This document shows, in pieces, positions 47,403-55,748 of a stretch of 64,000 nucleotides of DNA (positions within the stretch are counted from its first letter, which is position 1; the number at the start of each line of letters is the position of its first letter). Both the position numbers and the translations under genes were made by a program. The notes beneath the pieces were generated by a model. It saw only the letters and a list, made by a program, of their open reading frames with translations, did no database searches and was not told the DNA's origin. This DNA comes from [Clostridium] leptum DSM 753 (lineage in GTDB: Bacteria; Bacillota; Clostridia; Oscillospirales; Acutalibacteraceae), in the NCBI GenBank assembly GCA_000154345.1, contig DS480349.1, positions 248,001 to 312,000 of the forward strand. The letters run 5' to 3'.

Positions 47403-48017
47403 TCAACGGTCAGACGAAAAATCATCCAAAGGCTCAGCGAGAGGCAGCGAGAACAAAAACTTTTTTCTGAGCATAGGGTATGGATTTTGTTTAAAGGTTT
47501 CGTACAGGGAACAGCCCTTATCTACCAGGCAAACCATCAGGCCCTCCCGACAGAGAGGAGGAACCGGGGTCAAAGGGAACATATGCTTTTTAATAACCTC
47601 CCGTTCGATCCGAGAAAGCTCAAATTCCTTTTGCGCGTTGACAAAAGCATCTCTAGCGTGGGTGAAGGCATGAAAGGTATGCCCTTCGCCGGAATTGTGC
47701 CAGTCGTAAAGAAAGTAATCATGCAGAAGCGCCCCTCGTACCAGCTCCCGCTCACGAAAATTCAAGTGGAAATACCAGGAAAGATAATAACTGTAATAAG
47801 CAACAGCGATGCTGTGCAGAAGAACAGAGGTGTTTCCATGCTGTACATATTGATGGGTGGTGCGAAATGTGGAGCAAGAAGCCACATCCGCTAAGTATTT
47901 TTTAAATTCTTTATTTTTGAACACAATTTTCCTGGGAGTAACCCCGCAAAGGCGGCGAAACCAATTCAAAATCATCCCTGCTTTCTGAAAAAGAAACGAT
48001 TGTTGATTTTTACTCAC
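47403..48017 (-). CDS. HD-domain hydrolase family protein
   Basis: The 204-residue product has the metal-dependent HD signature: 'HGNTSVLLHSIAVAYYSY', 'LVRGALLHDYFLYDWH' (the His-Asp pair), 'HFTFHAF'-like His-rich sequence ('GHTFHAFTHARDA') and 'KKHMFPLTPVPP ... VCLVDK'. HD proteins hydrolyse phosphate esters, often nucleotides, but the substrate here is unknown. A consensus promoter lies directly upstream, shared back to back with a TetR gene. Confidence 0.8.
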   Translation of the reverse strand: MSKNQQSFLFQKAGMILNWFRRLCGVTPRKIVFKNKEFKKYLADVASCSTFRTTHQYVQHGNTSVLLHSIAVAYYSYYLSWYFHLNFRERELVRGALLHDYFLYDWHNSGEGHTFHAFTHARDAFVNAQKEFELSRIEREVIKKHMFPLTPVPPLCREGLMVCLVDKGCSLYETFKQNPYPMLRKKFLFSLPLAEPLDDFSSDR

Positions 48018-48023
48018 ATGTGT

Positions 48024-48052
48024 ATTATATTATTTCTAAAGAGCAATGACAA
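48024..48052 (-). promoter_or_regulatory. Promoter of the HD-domain gene
   Basis: On the minus strand TTGTCA (48052-48047) and TATAAT (48029-48024) have a 17-base spacer. The TetR-like operator palindrome lies 15 bases further upstream. Confidence 0.8.
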
Positions 48053-48066
48053 CGGACATTTATGGG

Positions 48067-48092
48067 AAATATGTTTCTTAAACAACATATTT
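48067..48092. promoter_or_regulatory. Probable TetR operator
   Basis: AAATATGTT (48067-48075) and its exact complement (48084-48092) have an eight-base spacer in the gap between the divergent HD and TetR genes. The size and location fit an autoregulated TetR site that could control both directions. Confidence 0.7.
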
Positions 48093-48121
48093 AGTGATTT
48101 ATGTTGCTTTTTGGAGGCTGT

Positions 48122-48739
48122 ATGAAAAATTTAAGGAATAAGCAGGCCGAAAGCGGTGTGCGGATGGACCGAAGATGTTTAAAAACCCAAAAGGCCATAA
48201 AAAACGCTTTGGTGGAGTTAATGTCGGAAAAAGATATCTCTCAGATTACTATTAAGGAACTGGCGCAAAGAGCGGATATCAACCGTAAGACCTTCTATAC
48301 GCATTATACCAGCATTTATGATGTCTCAGGCGAAATCGAAAATGAAATGATCCAAAATCTTAAAAGGCTGATCCAGGAAAGCTGTATTGCTTCTCGAGAC
48401 TTTGCTACCTATTCTGTGTTCAAAGCGCTGAATGATCTGATTTATCAGGATTTCAACTTTTATCAGAATCTACTGAGCCATGCCAACGCCCATGGTTCTT
48501 TGATCAGTAAGATAAAAAATGCGCTTCAGGAGGAATTTTTGGAGAGTGCGAAGGATCAGCTTGCGGCGCTGCCGGAGCAATTTCCGTATATGATCGAATT
48601 TGTATCGTCCGGTATTATTTCTATGTATATATTATGGTTTGATTCCGATCAGAAGATACCATTGGAAGAATTGGCGAAAACCGCAGGGGTTTTAGTATCC
48701 AATGGGATTGATACTTTGGTAAGGAAAGTAAATGAGTAG
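48122..48739 (+). CDS. TetR/AcrR-family transcriptional regulator
   Basis: Start 48122 follows GGAGG; an upstream ATG (48101) precedes that site. The ~205-residue protein has a TetR helix-turn-helix at about 25-65 ('ISQITIKELAQRADINRKTFYTHYTSIYDV') and a variable helical ligand-binding C-terminal half resembling the DhaS-like TetR C-terminal type. It is divergent from the HD/CmpB-type genes, which are its likely targets. Confidence 0.85.
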   Translation: MKNLRNKQAESGVRMDRRCLKTQKAIKNALVELMSEKDISQITIKELAQRADINRKTFYTHYTSIYDVSGEIENEMIQNLKRLIQESCIASRDFATYSVFKALNDLIYQDFNFYQNLLSHANAHGSLISKIKNALQEEFLESAKDQLAALPEQFPYMIEFVSSGIISMYILWFDSDQKIPLEELAKTAGVLVSNGIDTLVRKVNE

Positions 48740-48778
48740 AGATACTGATAGAGAAAAGCTATCGTGCCGATTAAAATA

Positions 48779-48812
48779 GAAAAAGGAACGGCAAAAAGCT
48801 GCCGTTCCTTTT
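48779..48812 (+). terminator. Terminator of the TetR gene
   Basis: AAAAGGAACGGCA pairs with TGCCGTTCCTTTT around a six-base loop, followed by C and T residues. Confidence 0.85.
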
Positions 48813-48832
48813 CTGCTTCTTGTAATGATTTT

Positions 48833-48861
48833 GAAAAACCAAATCAAAATTTTGATTTGGT
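48833..48861 (-). terminator. Palindromic terminator of the ZIP transporter gene
   Basis: A perfect 24-base palindrome without a spacer (half-site ACCAAATCAAAA, 48838-48861). On the minus strand it lies just after the ZIP stop and runs into TTTTT. Confidence 0.7.
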
Positions 48862-48875
48862 GCTGAATAAAAAGG

Positions 48876-49673
48876 TTAACCCAAAGCGACATCTAAAATC
48901 ATCATGACAAGAAAACCGGATAACACACCAAGAGTTCCTATATTGGAATGTTCTCCCAAATGTGCCTCAGGAATTAATTCCTCTACTACAACATAAAGCA
49001 TTGCGCCGGCAGCGAAGGCTAGCAGCCACGGCATCAAAGGCTGGATAAATCCAGCGATTAACACCGTCAATACGCCGAAAATCAATTCTACTAACCCGGA
49101 AAGACTTCCCAAAACGAAAGACTTTGCGGTGCTTAGCCCCTCTTGACGCAGAGGCAAAGAAATGGCAGCGCCTTCTGGAAAATTTTGAATACCGATGCCG
49201 ATAGCTAAGGCCATTGCGGCGGTATACATGGTTGGATCATGGCCGTTTTGCGCCGCTAAGGCGAAGGAAACGCCTACGGCCATTCCCTCGGGAATATTAT
49301 GAAGAGTGACAGCGAATACCAATAAGGTGGTTCGCTTCCAGGAGGAAGAAAGTCCCTCTGGCTTTGTCTCGCCAAGGTGTAGATGAGGAAGCAGGCTGTC
49401 CATCAGAATCAGGAACGCGGCACCCAAGATTAAACCGCCGGCGGCAGGGATCCAACCGGGCCAGCCCTTTTCCGATGCCTCTTCAATGGCAGGAATCAGC
49501 AGCGACCATATAGAAGCAGCAATCATTACACCCGCGGCAAATCCTAAAAAAATTCTTTGAATATTTGTGTTGGCCTTTTTTCGGAAGAAAAAAACCATAG
49601 AAGCACCAAGCGCCGTCATAAAAAAGGTAAATCCAGTACCTCCGGCGGCCCATAAAAGCGCGTTTGCCATCAA
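48876..49673 (-). CDS. ZIP-family metal transporter (ZupT-like)
   Basis: The 265-residue product has eight membrane helices. The metal-binding motifs of the family are present: 'HNIPEGMAVGVSFALAA' in helix 4, 'QNFPEGAAISLPL' in helix 5, and 'VVEELIPEAH' near the end. ZIP proteins move zinc, iron or manganese into the cytoplasm. It appears to be a single-gene unit. Confidence 0.92.
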   Translation of the reverse strand: MMANALLWAAGGTGFTFFMTALGASMVFFFRKKANTNIQRIFLGFAAGVMIAASIWSLLIPAIEEASEKGWPGWIPAAGGLILGAAFLILMDSLLPHLHLGETKPEGLSSSWKRTTLLVFAVTLHNIPEGMAVGVSFALAAQNGHDPTMYTAAMALAIGIGIQNFPEGAAISLPLRQEGLSTAKSFVLGSLSGLVELIFGVLTVLIAGFIQPLMPWLLAFAAGAMLYVVVEELIPEAHLGEHSNIGTLGVLSGFLVMMILDVALG

Positions 49674-49824
49674 TATATTCCCCCGCTCTCAAATCATAGT
49701 TTTTATACAACAAGCTATCGCTTGCCGTTGTTTTCTGTTCTAAATAAAAGAGTTTATTCTTTCTTTGATTACTTTGATTATAACAAGGGATGGGGAAAAG
49801 TCAATCGTTAAAAATCAGGAAACA

Positions 49825-49855
49825 AAGAGTACCCCAGCTCTGCTGGGGTACTCTT
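49825..49855 (-). terminator. Terminator of the DUF308-MMPL-YhgE-like operon
   Basis: AAGAGTACCCCAGC pairs with its complement around a three-base loop. On the minus strand T residues follow. It lies downstream of the 49916 stop. Confidence 0.85.
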
Positions 49856-49915
49856 ATTGCATATCATTGATGCTTACAGTGATTTGACGCTTGTTGATTC
49901 CAATTCCATGCTTTT

Positions 49916-52000
49916 TTATTTTTCGTCAGCCTTTTTTTCGATAGAGGCGGTTCGATAAACAAATTTCACAGAGCCCGACATTCCGTCGGCAATTCCGGAA
50001 TAATTTTGATAACTTCGGGAAACGTCGCCTAGGGCTTTTAGTTTGGCCGCCAGTTGAGAAAGATCGCCCTGGAAGGCTTCGGTGATTTTCTGGATTCCAT
50101 CCTCATTAAATTGCTTCATCCCTTCAGAAAGCTGCATTCCGCCGTCCTTCAGTTGGGAAACGCCGTCTACCAGAGCCGAGGAACCGCTTTGAAAGGAGGA
50201 AATTCCGTCGTACAGCTGCTGCGCGCCGTCCTTTAGCTGCTGTGATCCGCCCTTCAGCTCATTGGAGCCAATAGCTAAATCTTTACTGCCTGCGTAAGCC
50301 TGGGCCACTCCGTCTGTGTAGTCCTGCAAACCGCTGTAAAACTGCTGATAGCTGTCAAGCTGCTGCTTCAAAACAGCGATACTGCTTTCACCGTTCTTAG
50401 CGCTTTCAACCGCAGCCTGAATTTGCGACTGCACTTGGCTGCTCTGCATGTTCTGGTCAATCACCTCCTGCTTTTTTTGAGAAACCAGGCTGTTTACTGT
50501 CTCGGCCATCTCCTGGCTGGCCATTTTTTTGCTGACGGCGCTGGCGATTTTCGTTTGGGTGTCTGCATCAATCAGACCAGAGGCACAAGCCTGCTCATAT
50601 TCCTCGGCCGTCATAGCCTTTCCCGCGGCAGCCAGTACGCCCTCCAACACCTGCTTGCGGACGGTATCCTCTACTTGGACACGTATTTCGTTTTCCTGAG
50701 CGTTGACCGCCTGAGTGACCTGCTGCAAAGCGGTATTGTAGGCAAGATCATAGACGGTGGTTTCGTCCAAAGAATCCAGCACGCTGTCCAATACGGCAGC
50801 GTAATTGTCAATGGTCAATTTAGGTACCGACACTCCGGCCGCCTCTAATTGGGATTGAGCGGTGGATAATAAAGTTTCGAATACGGCTTTGGCGCCGCCG
50901 ACCAGGTTCTGGCTGTTGCTGTTCAGCTCTCCCAGGCCCGAGCTTAGCTGGGAAGCGCCGCTGTTTAAGTCGGAGGCACCGGAATACAAATCCGCAGCGC
51001 CGCTGTTGAGGTTTCCAGCGCCAGAGGCCAGCAGATCGATACCACTGATCAATTCCCCAGATTTTTCCAGCAGCGCGGAAAGCCCGTCGTACAGCTGAGA
51101 GGAGCCATCCACCAGTTCCAGGGCTGCGTCGTTGAGCTGGCTGATCGCAGAAGTCAAATTCTGCGCATCCAGATCTTCCAAATCCAAGTGATTGAAAATA
51201 TCGTTAGAAGCGACGGTCAAGGTGGTATCTAGCCTAAAGTCCTTCACATCCGCTGTCAGCTCCACATAATCGGGAATTTCCAGCTTGCGTTTGTCCAGGT
51301 TTAGGCTCTCCTGCAAGCCCGGCATGGCGAAGCCCATAACCACGCTGCGGTCTCCATCGGAAAGCAGCTTGCCATTAGAAATTTGGACATTTGAGAAAAC
51401 GTCGTTGTCCAGAACAGCGCCAGTCAGCATGACAAAGGGAACATAAACCGTCTCTTTTTTGCCATCGATCTCTATGGTTTCCTTTTGGTTGTTTTGATAG
51501 CTGAAGCGGATGGTCACTCTGCCGCTTTTTCCTGCCAAGTCTTCGGCGGAAATAGGCTTTCCGTCCAGCTGATAGGAGATGGATACATCCACCGGAAGAG
51601 CCTTCTGGGTGGTGCCCTGATAATAAATATCGTTCCCTTTAGCGTCCCAAACCCGCATATTATTGGGATTCATAGTGTAGGCTTCATCACCTTTTACGTT
51701 TTCGATACCATCAAGCTCGCTGATGTCATTGATGGAATTGGCACCGGCAGGATTCTTCAGCCAGTCGCTGACAATGATTTTTTGGACGGAACCGTCTGCG
51801 TTAGCCAGAACATATACGGTTTCCTCCTTGGAATTTTGACCGCCGGAGGCTGAATGGACGGCGGTTGTTACCGGATTTCCCACAGAGATGCCATTTTGTT
51901 TGGGGGCCGTGACGGCAGAAGCGCTGCAGATGCCTATGAGCATAGTAGCGGCCAGACAGATGGCGATGATCTTGGCAGCCACGTTTTTCTTTAATTTCAT
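49916..52000 (-). CDS. YhgE/Pip-like secreted coiled-coil protein with XXXLXXG heptad repeats
   Basis: The 694-residue product has an N-terminal signal or anchor helix (about 9-27), a beta-rich domain (about 60-290), then two blocks of 'LxxGxxxLxxG' heptads (for example 'SGAGNLNSGAADLYSGASDLNSGASQLSSG' spread over ~320-370, and again at ~565-640) flanking a Gln/Glu-rich helical stretch. These heptads (TIGR03057 type) occur in YhgE/Pip proteins and MMPL accessory proteins. A C-terminal membrane helix is missing, unlike full YhgE. It is the last gene of the operon with the MMPL transporter. Confidence 0.75.
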   Translation of the reverse strand: MKLKKNVAAKIIAICLAATMLIGICSASAVTAPKQNGISVGNPVTTAVHSASGGQNSKEETVYVLANADGSVQKIIVSDWLKNPAGANSINDISELDGIENVKGDEAYTMNPNNMRVWDAKGNDIYYQGTTQKALPVDVSISYQLDGKPISAEDLAGKSGRVTIRFSYQNNQKETIEIDGKKETVYVPFVMLTGAVLDNDVFSNVQISNGKLLSDGDRSVVMGFAMPGLQESLNLDKRKLEIPDYVELTADVKDFRLDTTLTVASNDIFNHLDLEDLDAQNLTSAISQLNDAALELVDGSSQLYDGLSALLEKSGELISGIDLLASGAGNLNSGAADLYSGASDLNSGASQLSSGLGELNSNSQNLVGGAKAVFETLLSTAQSQLEAAGVSVPKLTIDNYAAVLDSVLDSLDETTVYDLAYNTALQQVTQAVNAQENEIRVQVEDTVRKQVLEGVLAAAGKAMTAEEYEQACASGLIDADTQTKIASAVSKKMASQEMAETVNSLVSQKKQEVIDQNMQSSQVQSQIQAAVESAKNGESSIAVLKQQLDSYQQFYSGLQDYTDGVAQAYAGSKDLAIGSNELKGGSQQLKDGAQQLYDGISSFQSGSSALVDGVSQLKDGGMQLSEGMKQFNEDGIQKITEAFQGDLSQLAAKLKALGDVSRSYQNYSGIADGMSGSVKFVYRTASIEKKADEK

Positions 52001-52038
52001 ATGAAAGACCTCCTGATTACTCTTTTCGTTATAGATTA

Positions 52039-54123
52039 TTACTGAGAAACCTTCTGTTTTTTAGGCCGGAAGCCCAAGGTGGTTTTACCGATGACAGGGT
52101 CAAACAGCAGAAGCATTGCTGGTAGAATAAACATAACCGACAGCATACTGATGATCGCACCCCGAGCCATCAGGTTGCACATGGAGCTGATCATGTCGAT
52201 GTTGGAATAAAGTCCAACTCCGAAGGTTGCCGCGAAGAAGCCCAAAGCGCTGACAAGAATAGAGGAAATGGAGGTTGAAAGCGCGATGGAAACCGCTTCC
52301 TTTTTGTCGTGGCCTTGAAACCGTTCCCTTTTATATCGTGTGGTCATTAAAATAGCATAGTCCACAGTGGCTCCAAGTTGAATGGTACTAATGCAGATCG
52401 GCGCGACAAAGGGAAGGGATACGTTGGTATAGAATGGAATTCCCAAATTGATAAATACGGCAAACTCGATCACCGCGACTAAGATTACCGGTAGGGAAAT
52501 GGAACGGAGCACCAGAGCGATAATTATGAAAATAGAAATAATTGAAATAATATTCACTACGTTGAAATCGTGATTGGTAACTTGGATCAAATCCTTTGTG
52601 CAGGAGGCTTCTCCAATCAGCATACCGTTCGGGTCATATTTTTTCAGAATATTATTAATCTGTGTGATTTGGCCGTTCACCTCGTCGCTGGCAACCGAAT
52701 ACTGAGAGTTGATCAAAAAGAGCTGGTACTTATCGTTTTTCAGAAGGTCGGTAATAGAGGAGGGAAGGATTTCCTCAGGTACCGCCGAGCCTACCACGGA
52801 ATTGAAGCCCAACGCATAGGAGACTCCGTCTACTTGATCAATCTCCTTTATCATAGCTTGAGCGTCCTTAGCCTCCATTTTGGCGTCCGCAAGGATCATG
52901 TGGGTGGTGCTGATGTCAAAACGATCCTTAAGCTTGGTGTTGGCGATCATATAATCCAAATCCTGAGGTAAAGATTCGCTGAAGTCATAGTACATTTTTG
53001 TATTGCTGTAGCCATAAAGCGCCGGGCCGACAATGACCAGAAAGATCGCCAGAAAAACCCAAGCGCGTTTGGTGATGAAGCGGGACAAGCCGTCCATTTT
53101 CGGAAGTAAGGATCGGTGCATCGTCTTTTCGATGGGACGATCCAATACCAAAATGAGAGAGGGAAGAACGGTAACGCAGCAAATCACTCCCAGTAAAACT
53201 CCCTTTGCCATGACAATACCTAAATCCCAGCCGAGGGTGAAGCTCATAAAGCAGAGGGCGATAAATCCCGCAATGGTGGTGATGGAACTGCCTACGACAG
53301 AGGTGATGGTGTGGGCGATCGCCTGTGCCATAGCCTCTTTTTTATCGCCGTTAAAATTACATTTTTCCTCTGAGTAGCTGTGCCATAGAAAAATAGAATA
53401 ATCCATGGTCACTGCCAGCTGAAGCACCGCGGCTAAAGCCTTGGTAACGTAAGAAATTTCTCCAAGCATAAAGTTGCTGCCGAGGTTGTAAAGGATGGCC
53501 ATACCGATGCTGGCCAGGAAGATAAAAGGAAGAATCCAGGAATCCAAAAACAGCATCATGGCGATTGTGGCAAACAGTACCGCCAGGCCCACATAAATAG
53601 GCTCCTCCTGCTCGCACAGTGCCTTTAGGTCGGTTACCATAGCCGACATGCCGGATACAAAGCATTGGCCCTCTGTGGTCTGCCTAATCTGAGTGATGGC
53701 CTCCATTGTTTCATCGGCCGAGGTGGAGGTATCGAAGAAAACTGCCATCACGGTAGCGTCCCCGTTATTAAACGCGTCATAATACTTTTCAGGCAGCAGC
53801 TCCATTGGAACCGACAGATCCATCAGGCTGTCGTACCAGATGACAGATTCTACATGGTTTACCTGCTGAATTTTTTCTTTTAGATCCGCGACCTCTTTCG
53901 TTTCCAGCCCTTCCACGACTACCATGGAAAAGGCGCCCTTTCCAAAATCATCCAGTAGAATGTTCTGCCCCTTAACCGTATCCATATCCTCGGGAAGATA
54001 AGTAAGCATATCGTAATTGATTCGGGTGCTCAGCATTCCAAATAAGGAAGGAATCAGCAGTAAGACGCCGAGAATTAAAATTAGGATCCGGCATTTTACC
54101 ACCCCTTTGCCAAATTTAACCAT
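52039..54123 (-). CDS. MMPL/RND-family membrane transporter
   Basis: Start 54123 is preferred because GGAGGCG precedes it; an upstream in-frame ATG (54168) overlaps the DUF308 stop region. The ~694-residue protein has 12 helices in two repeats. Each repeat has a large outer loop ('VESVIWYDSLMDLSVPMELLPEKYYDAF' and 'VSYALGFNSVVGSAVPEEILPSSI') and the paired motifs 'AVTMDYSIFLWHSY' and 'GATVDYAILMTTRYKRE', where the Asp likely carries protons. MMPL proteins export lipids or hydrophobic molecules. The YhgE-like protein is its probable partner. Confidence 0.9.
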   Translation of the reverse strand: MVKFGKGVVKCRILILILGVLLLIPSLFGMLSTRINYDMLTYLPEDMDTVKGQNILLDDFGKGAFSMVVVEGLETKEVADLKEKIQQVNHVESVIWYDSLMDLSVPMELLPEKYYDAFNNGDATVMAVFFDTSTSADETMEAITQIRQTTEGQCFVSGMSAMVTDLKALCEQEEPIYVGLAVLFATIAMMLFLDSWILPFIFLASIGMAILYNLGSNFMLGEISYVTKALAAVLQLAVTMDYSIFLWHSYSEEKCNFNGDKKEAMAQAIAHTITSVVGSSITTIAGFIALCFMSFTLGWDLGIVMAKGVLLGVICCVTVLPSLILVLDRPIEKTMHRSLLPKMDGLSRFITKRAWVFLAIFLVIVGPALYGYSNTKMYYDFSESLPQDLDYMIANTKLKDRFDISTTHMILADAKMEAKDAQAMIKEIDQVDGVSYALGFNSVVGSAVPEEILPSSITDLLKNDKYQLFLINSQYSVASDEVNGQITQINNILKKYDPNGMLIGEASCTKDLIQVTNHDFNVVNIISIISIFIIIALVLRSISLPVILVAVIEFAVFINLGIPFYTNVSLPFVAPICISTIQLGATVDYAILMTTRYKRERFQGHDKKEAVSIALSTSISSILVSALGFFAATFGVGLYSNIDMISSMCNLMARGAIISMLSVMFILPAMLLLFDPVIGKTTLGFRPKKQKVSQ

Positions 54124-54171
54124 TTTATTTTTCGCCTCCAAAAGTGATTGCTGCTTAGAAGTCAGCATAGA

Positions 54172-54750
54172 TTATTTGGGTTGCTCGTGTATTTCCCGGC
54201 ATTCTACCATAATAGGCACCACTCTTTTTTTGCTTTTGACGGTATAGCCCGCCGTCAATATGTTCTCGCCGCTGTTGACGGCCAGTGCTGCCCCGGTTAC
54301 TCTTACCAGAATTTCAGCCGTACGGAAGGGTAGAATTACCAGTACAAGCCCCAGTCCAGCGCAGAGTAAGGCGCACAGCAGCATAACCCACCACTTTTTC
54401 AAACCAAAGTGCTTAGCATCCAATGCGGTTTGCAGCTTGAAAACACTGTCTACCAGCACTAGTATGCCTACGCTGAAATGGAGGACAGCAACGGTGTCTC
54501 CAGGATGAAAAATTAGTACGGTTCCTAAAATCAAAAACACCAGGCCCATGGCGAAATCAAATTGAAAGTTCAGGTTGTAGGAATCTTTAGAGAAATATCC
54601 CGCAAGACGGACAGCTCCTACCAAGATCGCCGCGGACCCTACTACATAGCATATGGTTATCACCGACGCACCAGGCCAAATCACCAGAGCGATTCCGACC
54701 AATAGGGAAAGAATTGAAATTGTGATATACAGCGCCTTGATCCGTTTCAT
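54172..54750 (-). CDS. DUF308 (HdeD-like) membrane protein
   Basis: The 192-residue product has six short hydrophobic helices in three pairs, with 'LVGIALVIWPGASVITICYVVGSAAILVGAVRL' and 'GLVFLILGTVLIFHPGDTVAVLHFSVGILVLVDSVFKL' showing the internal repeat typical of DUF308. The role is unknown, although HdeD relates to acid stress in enteric bacteria. It is the first gene of the operon with the MMPL and YhgE-like genes. Confidence 0.82.
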   Translation of the reverse strand: MKRIKALYITISILSLLVGIALVIWPGASVITICYVVGSAAILVGAVRLAGYFSKDSYNLNFQFDFAMGLVFLILGTVLIFHPGDTVAVLHFSVGILVLVDSVFKLQTALDAKHFGLKKWWVMLLCALLCAGLGLVLVILPFRTAEILVRVTGAALAVNSGENILTAGYTVKSKKRVVPIMVECREIHEQPK

Positions 54751-55042
54751 TTTATTTTCACCTCGGTTTCAAGCTCGGGCCGCCCGTAAAGGGCGTTTTC
54801 ATTTCGTTTTCTATTATAAAAAGGAAGTAGGGAGACGGCTATCAACAGAAATAGACTGATGACGGATTTTTCAACAAAGGAAGGGAACTGACGGAAAATC
54901 CGACATAAGCCTAGATGTGTCGGAGGTGCTGAGGAACAGGAGGCGCCATTGTAAGATTCCGTTTTTTATGGTATAACAAGAGTAACGATAGCGGCATTCT
55001 GCTGAAAAAGCTGTAGAAAAGCCGGCGAATAGGAGAAAGCAC
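54751..55042. promoter_or_regulatory. Divergent region between the DUF308 operon and a TetR gene
   Basis: About 290 bases. A short inverted repeat (TCCGACA and TGTCGGA, 12 bases apart, around 54899-54924) and a TATAAC-like -10 near 54973 are visible. It probably holds both promoters and the TetR operator. Confidence 0.4.
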
Positions 55043-55609
55043 ATGTCGATTTATACAAAAAAGGCAATCATGGATTCTTTTGTGAAGATGTTGTCACAGA
55101 AGTCCTTTGATAAAATAACCATCAAGGATATTATTGAGGACTGTGGACTGAACCGCAGCACCTTTTACTATTATTACGAGGATATTTATGCTTTGCTGGA
55201 AGATGTGCTCCAAACGGAGTTAGAGAGGATTACGGGCAAGCAAGTCGCCTATTCGTCGTGGCAGGCTGGATTTTTGGAAAGCGCCAAGTTCGTTTTGGAA
55301 AATAAAAGAGCGGTGTACCACATCTATAATTCTATCGGACGTGAGCCCTTGGAGAAGTACTTATATCAGATGACTTGGGATTTAATGGTGGGGTTTGTCC
55401 GACAAGAGGCCAAGGGTTTAGAGGTTTCAGAAGAGGATATCAATTACATCGCGGCCTTTTACCAATTTGCGTTATCGGGATTTATTTTTCAATGGCTCCA
55501 GGATGGCATGAAGGAGGATCCCAATCTAGCGATTCAAAAGCTTGGCGATATTTTTGACGGCAGTATAAAAAACGCCTTGCTCCGCTGTCACGGTAAACAA
55601 AGAAATTAA
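55043..55609 (+). CDS. TetR/AcrR-family transcriptional regulator
   Basis: The 188-residue product has a TetR helix-turn-helix ('FDKITIKDIIEDCGLNRSTFYYYYEDIYALLEDVL', about 20-55) and a helical C-terminal domain of the TetR_C_33/DhaS type. It is divergent from the DUF308-MMPL-YhgE-like operon, whose repressor it probably is. GGAGAAAG precedes the ATG. Confidence 0.87.
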   Translation: MSIYTKKAIMDSFVKMLSQKSFDKITIKDIIEDCGLNRSTFYYYYEDIYALLEDVLQTELERITGKQVAYSSWQAGFLESAKFVLENKRAVYHIYNSIGREPLEKYLYQMTWDLMVGFVRQEAKGLEVSEEDINYIAAFYQFALSGFIFQWLQDGMKEDPNLAIQKLGDIFDGSIKNALLRCHGKQRN

Positions 55610-55748
55610 TGGTGGATTGAATTTTGTCAGCAAACGCTTTTATCCCGCTTGCTGTATCTAAATAAATGGAACTCTAAAAAGGGGACTGAGGCTGAGCTTG
55701 TTTCACCCACTGAAGGAAAAACCATTTCCGGGCTAGGGAGGATATAAC

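Noticed and set aside
50423..51853. Several plus-strand frames of 78-141 codons
   Set aside because: They lie antisense to the repetitive heptad protein gene and follow its codon periodicity.
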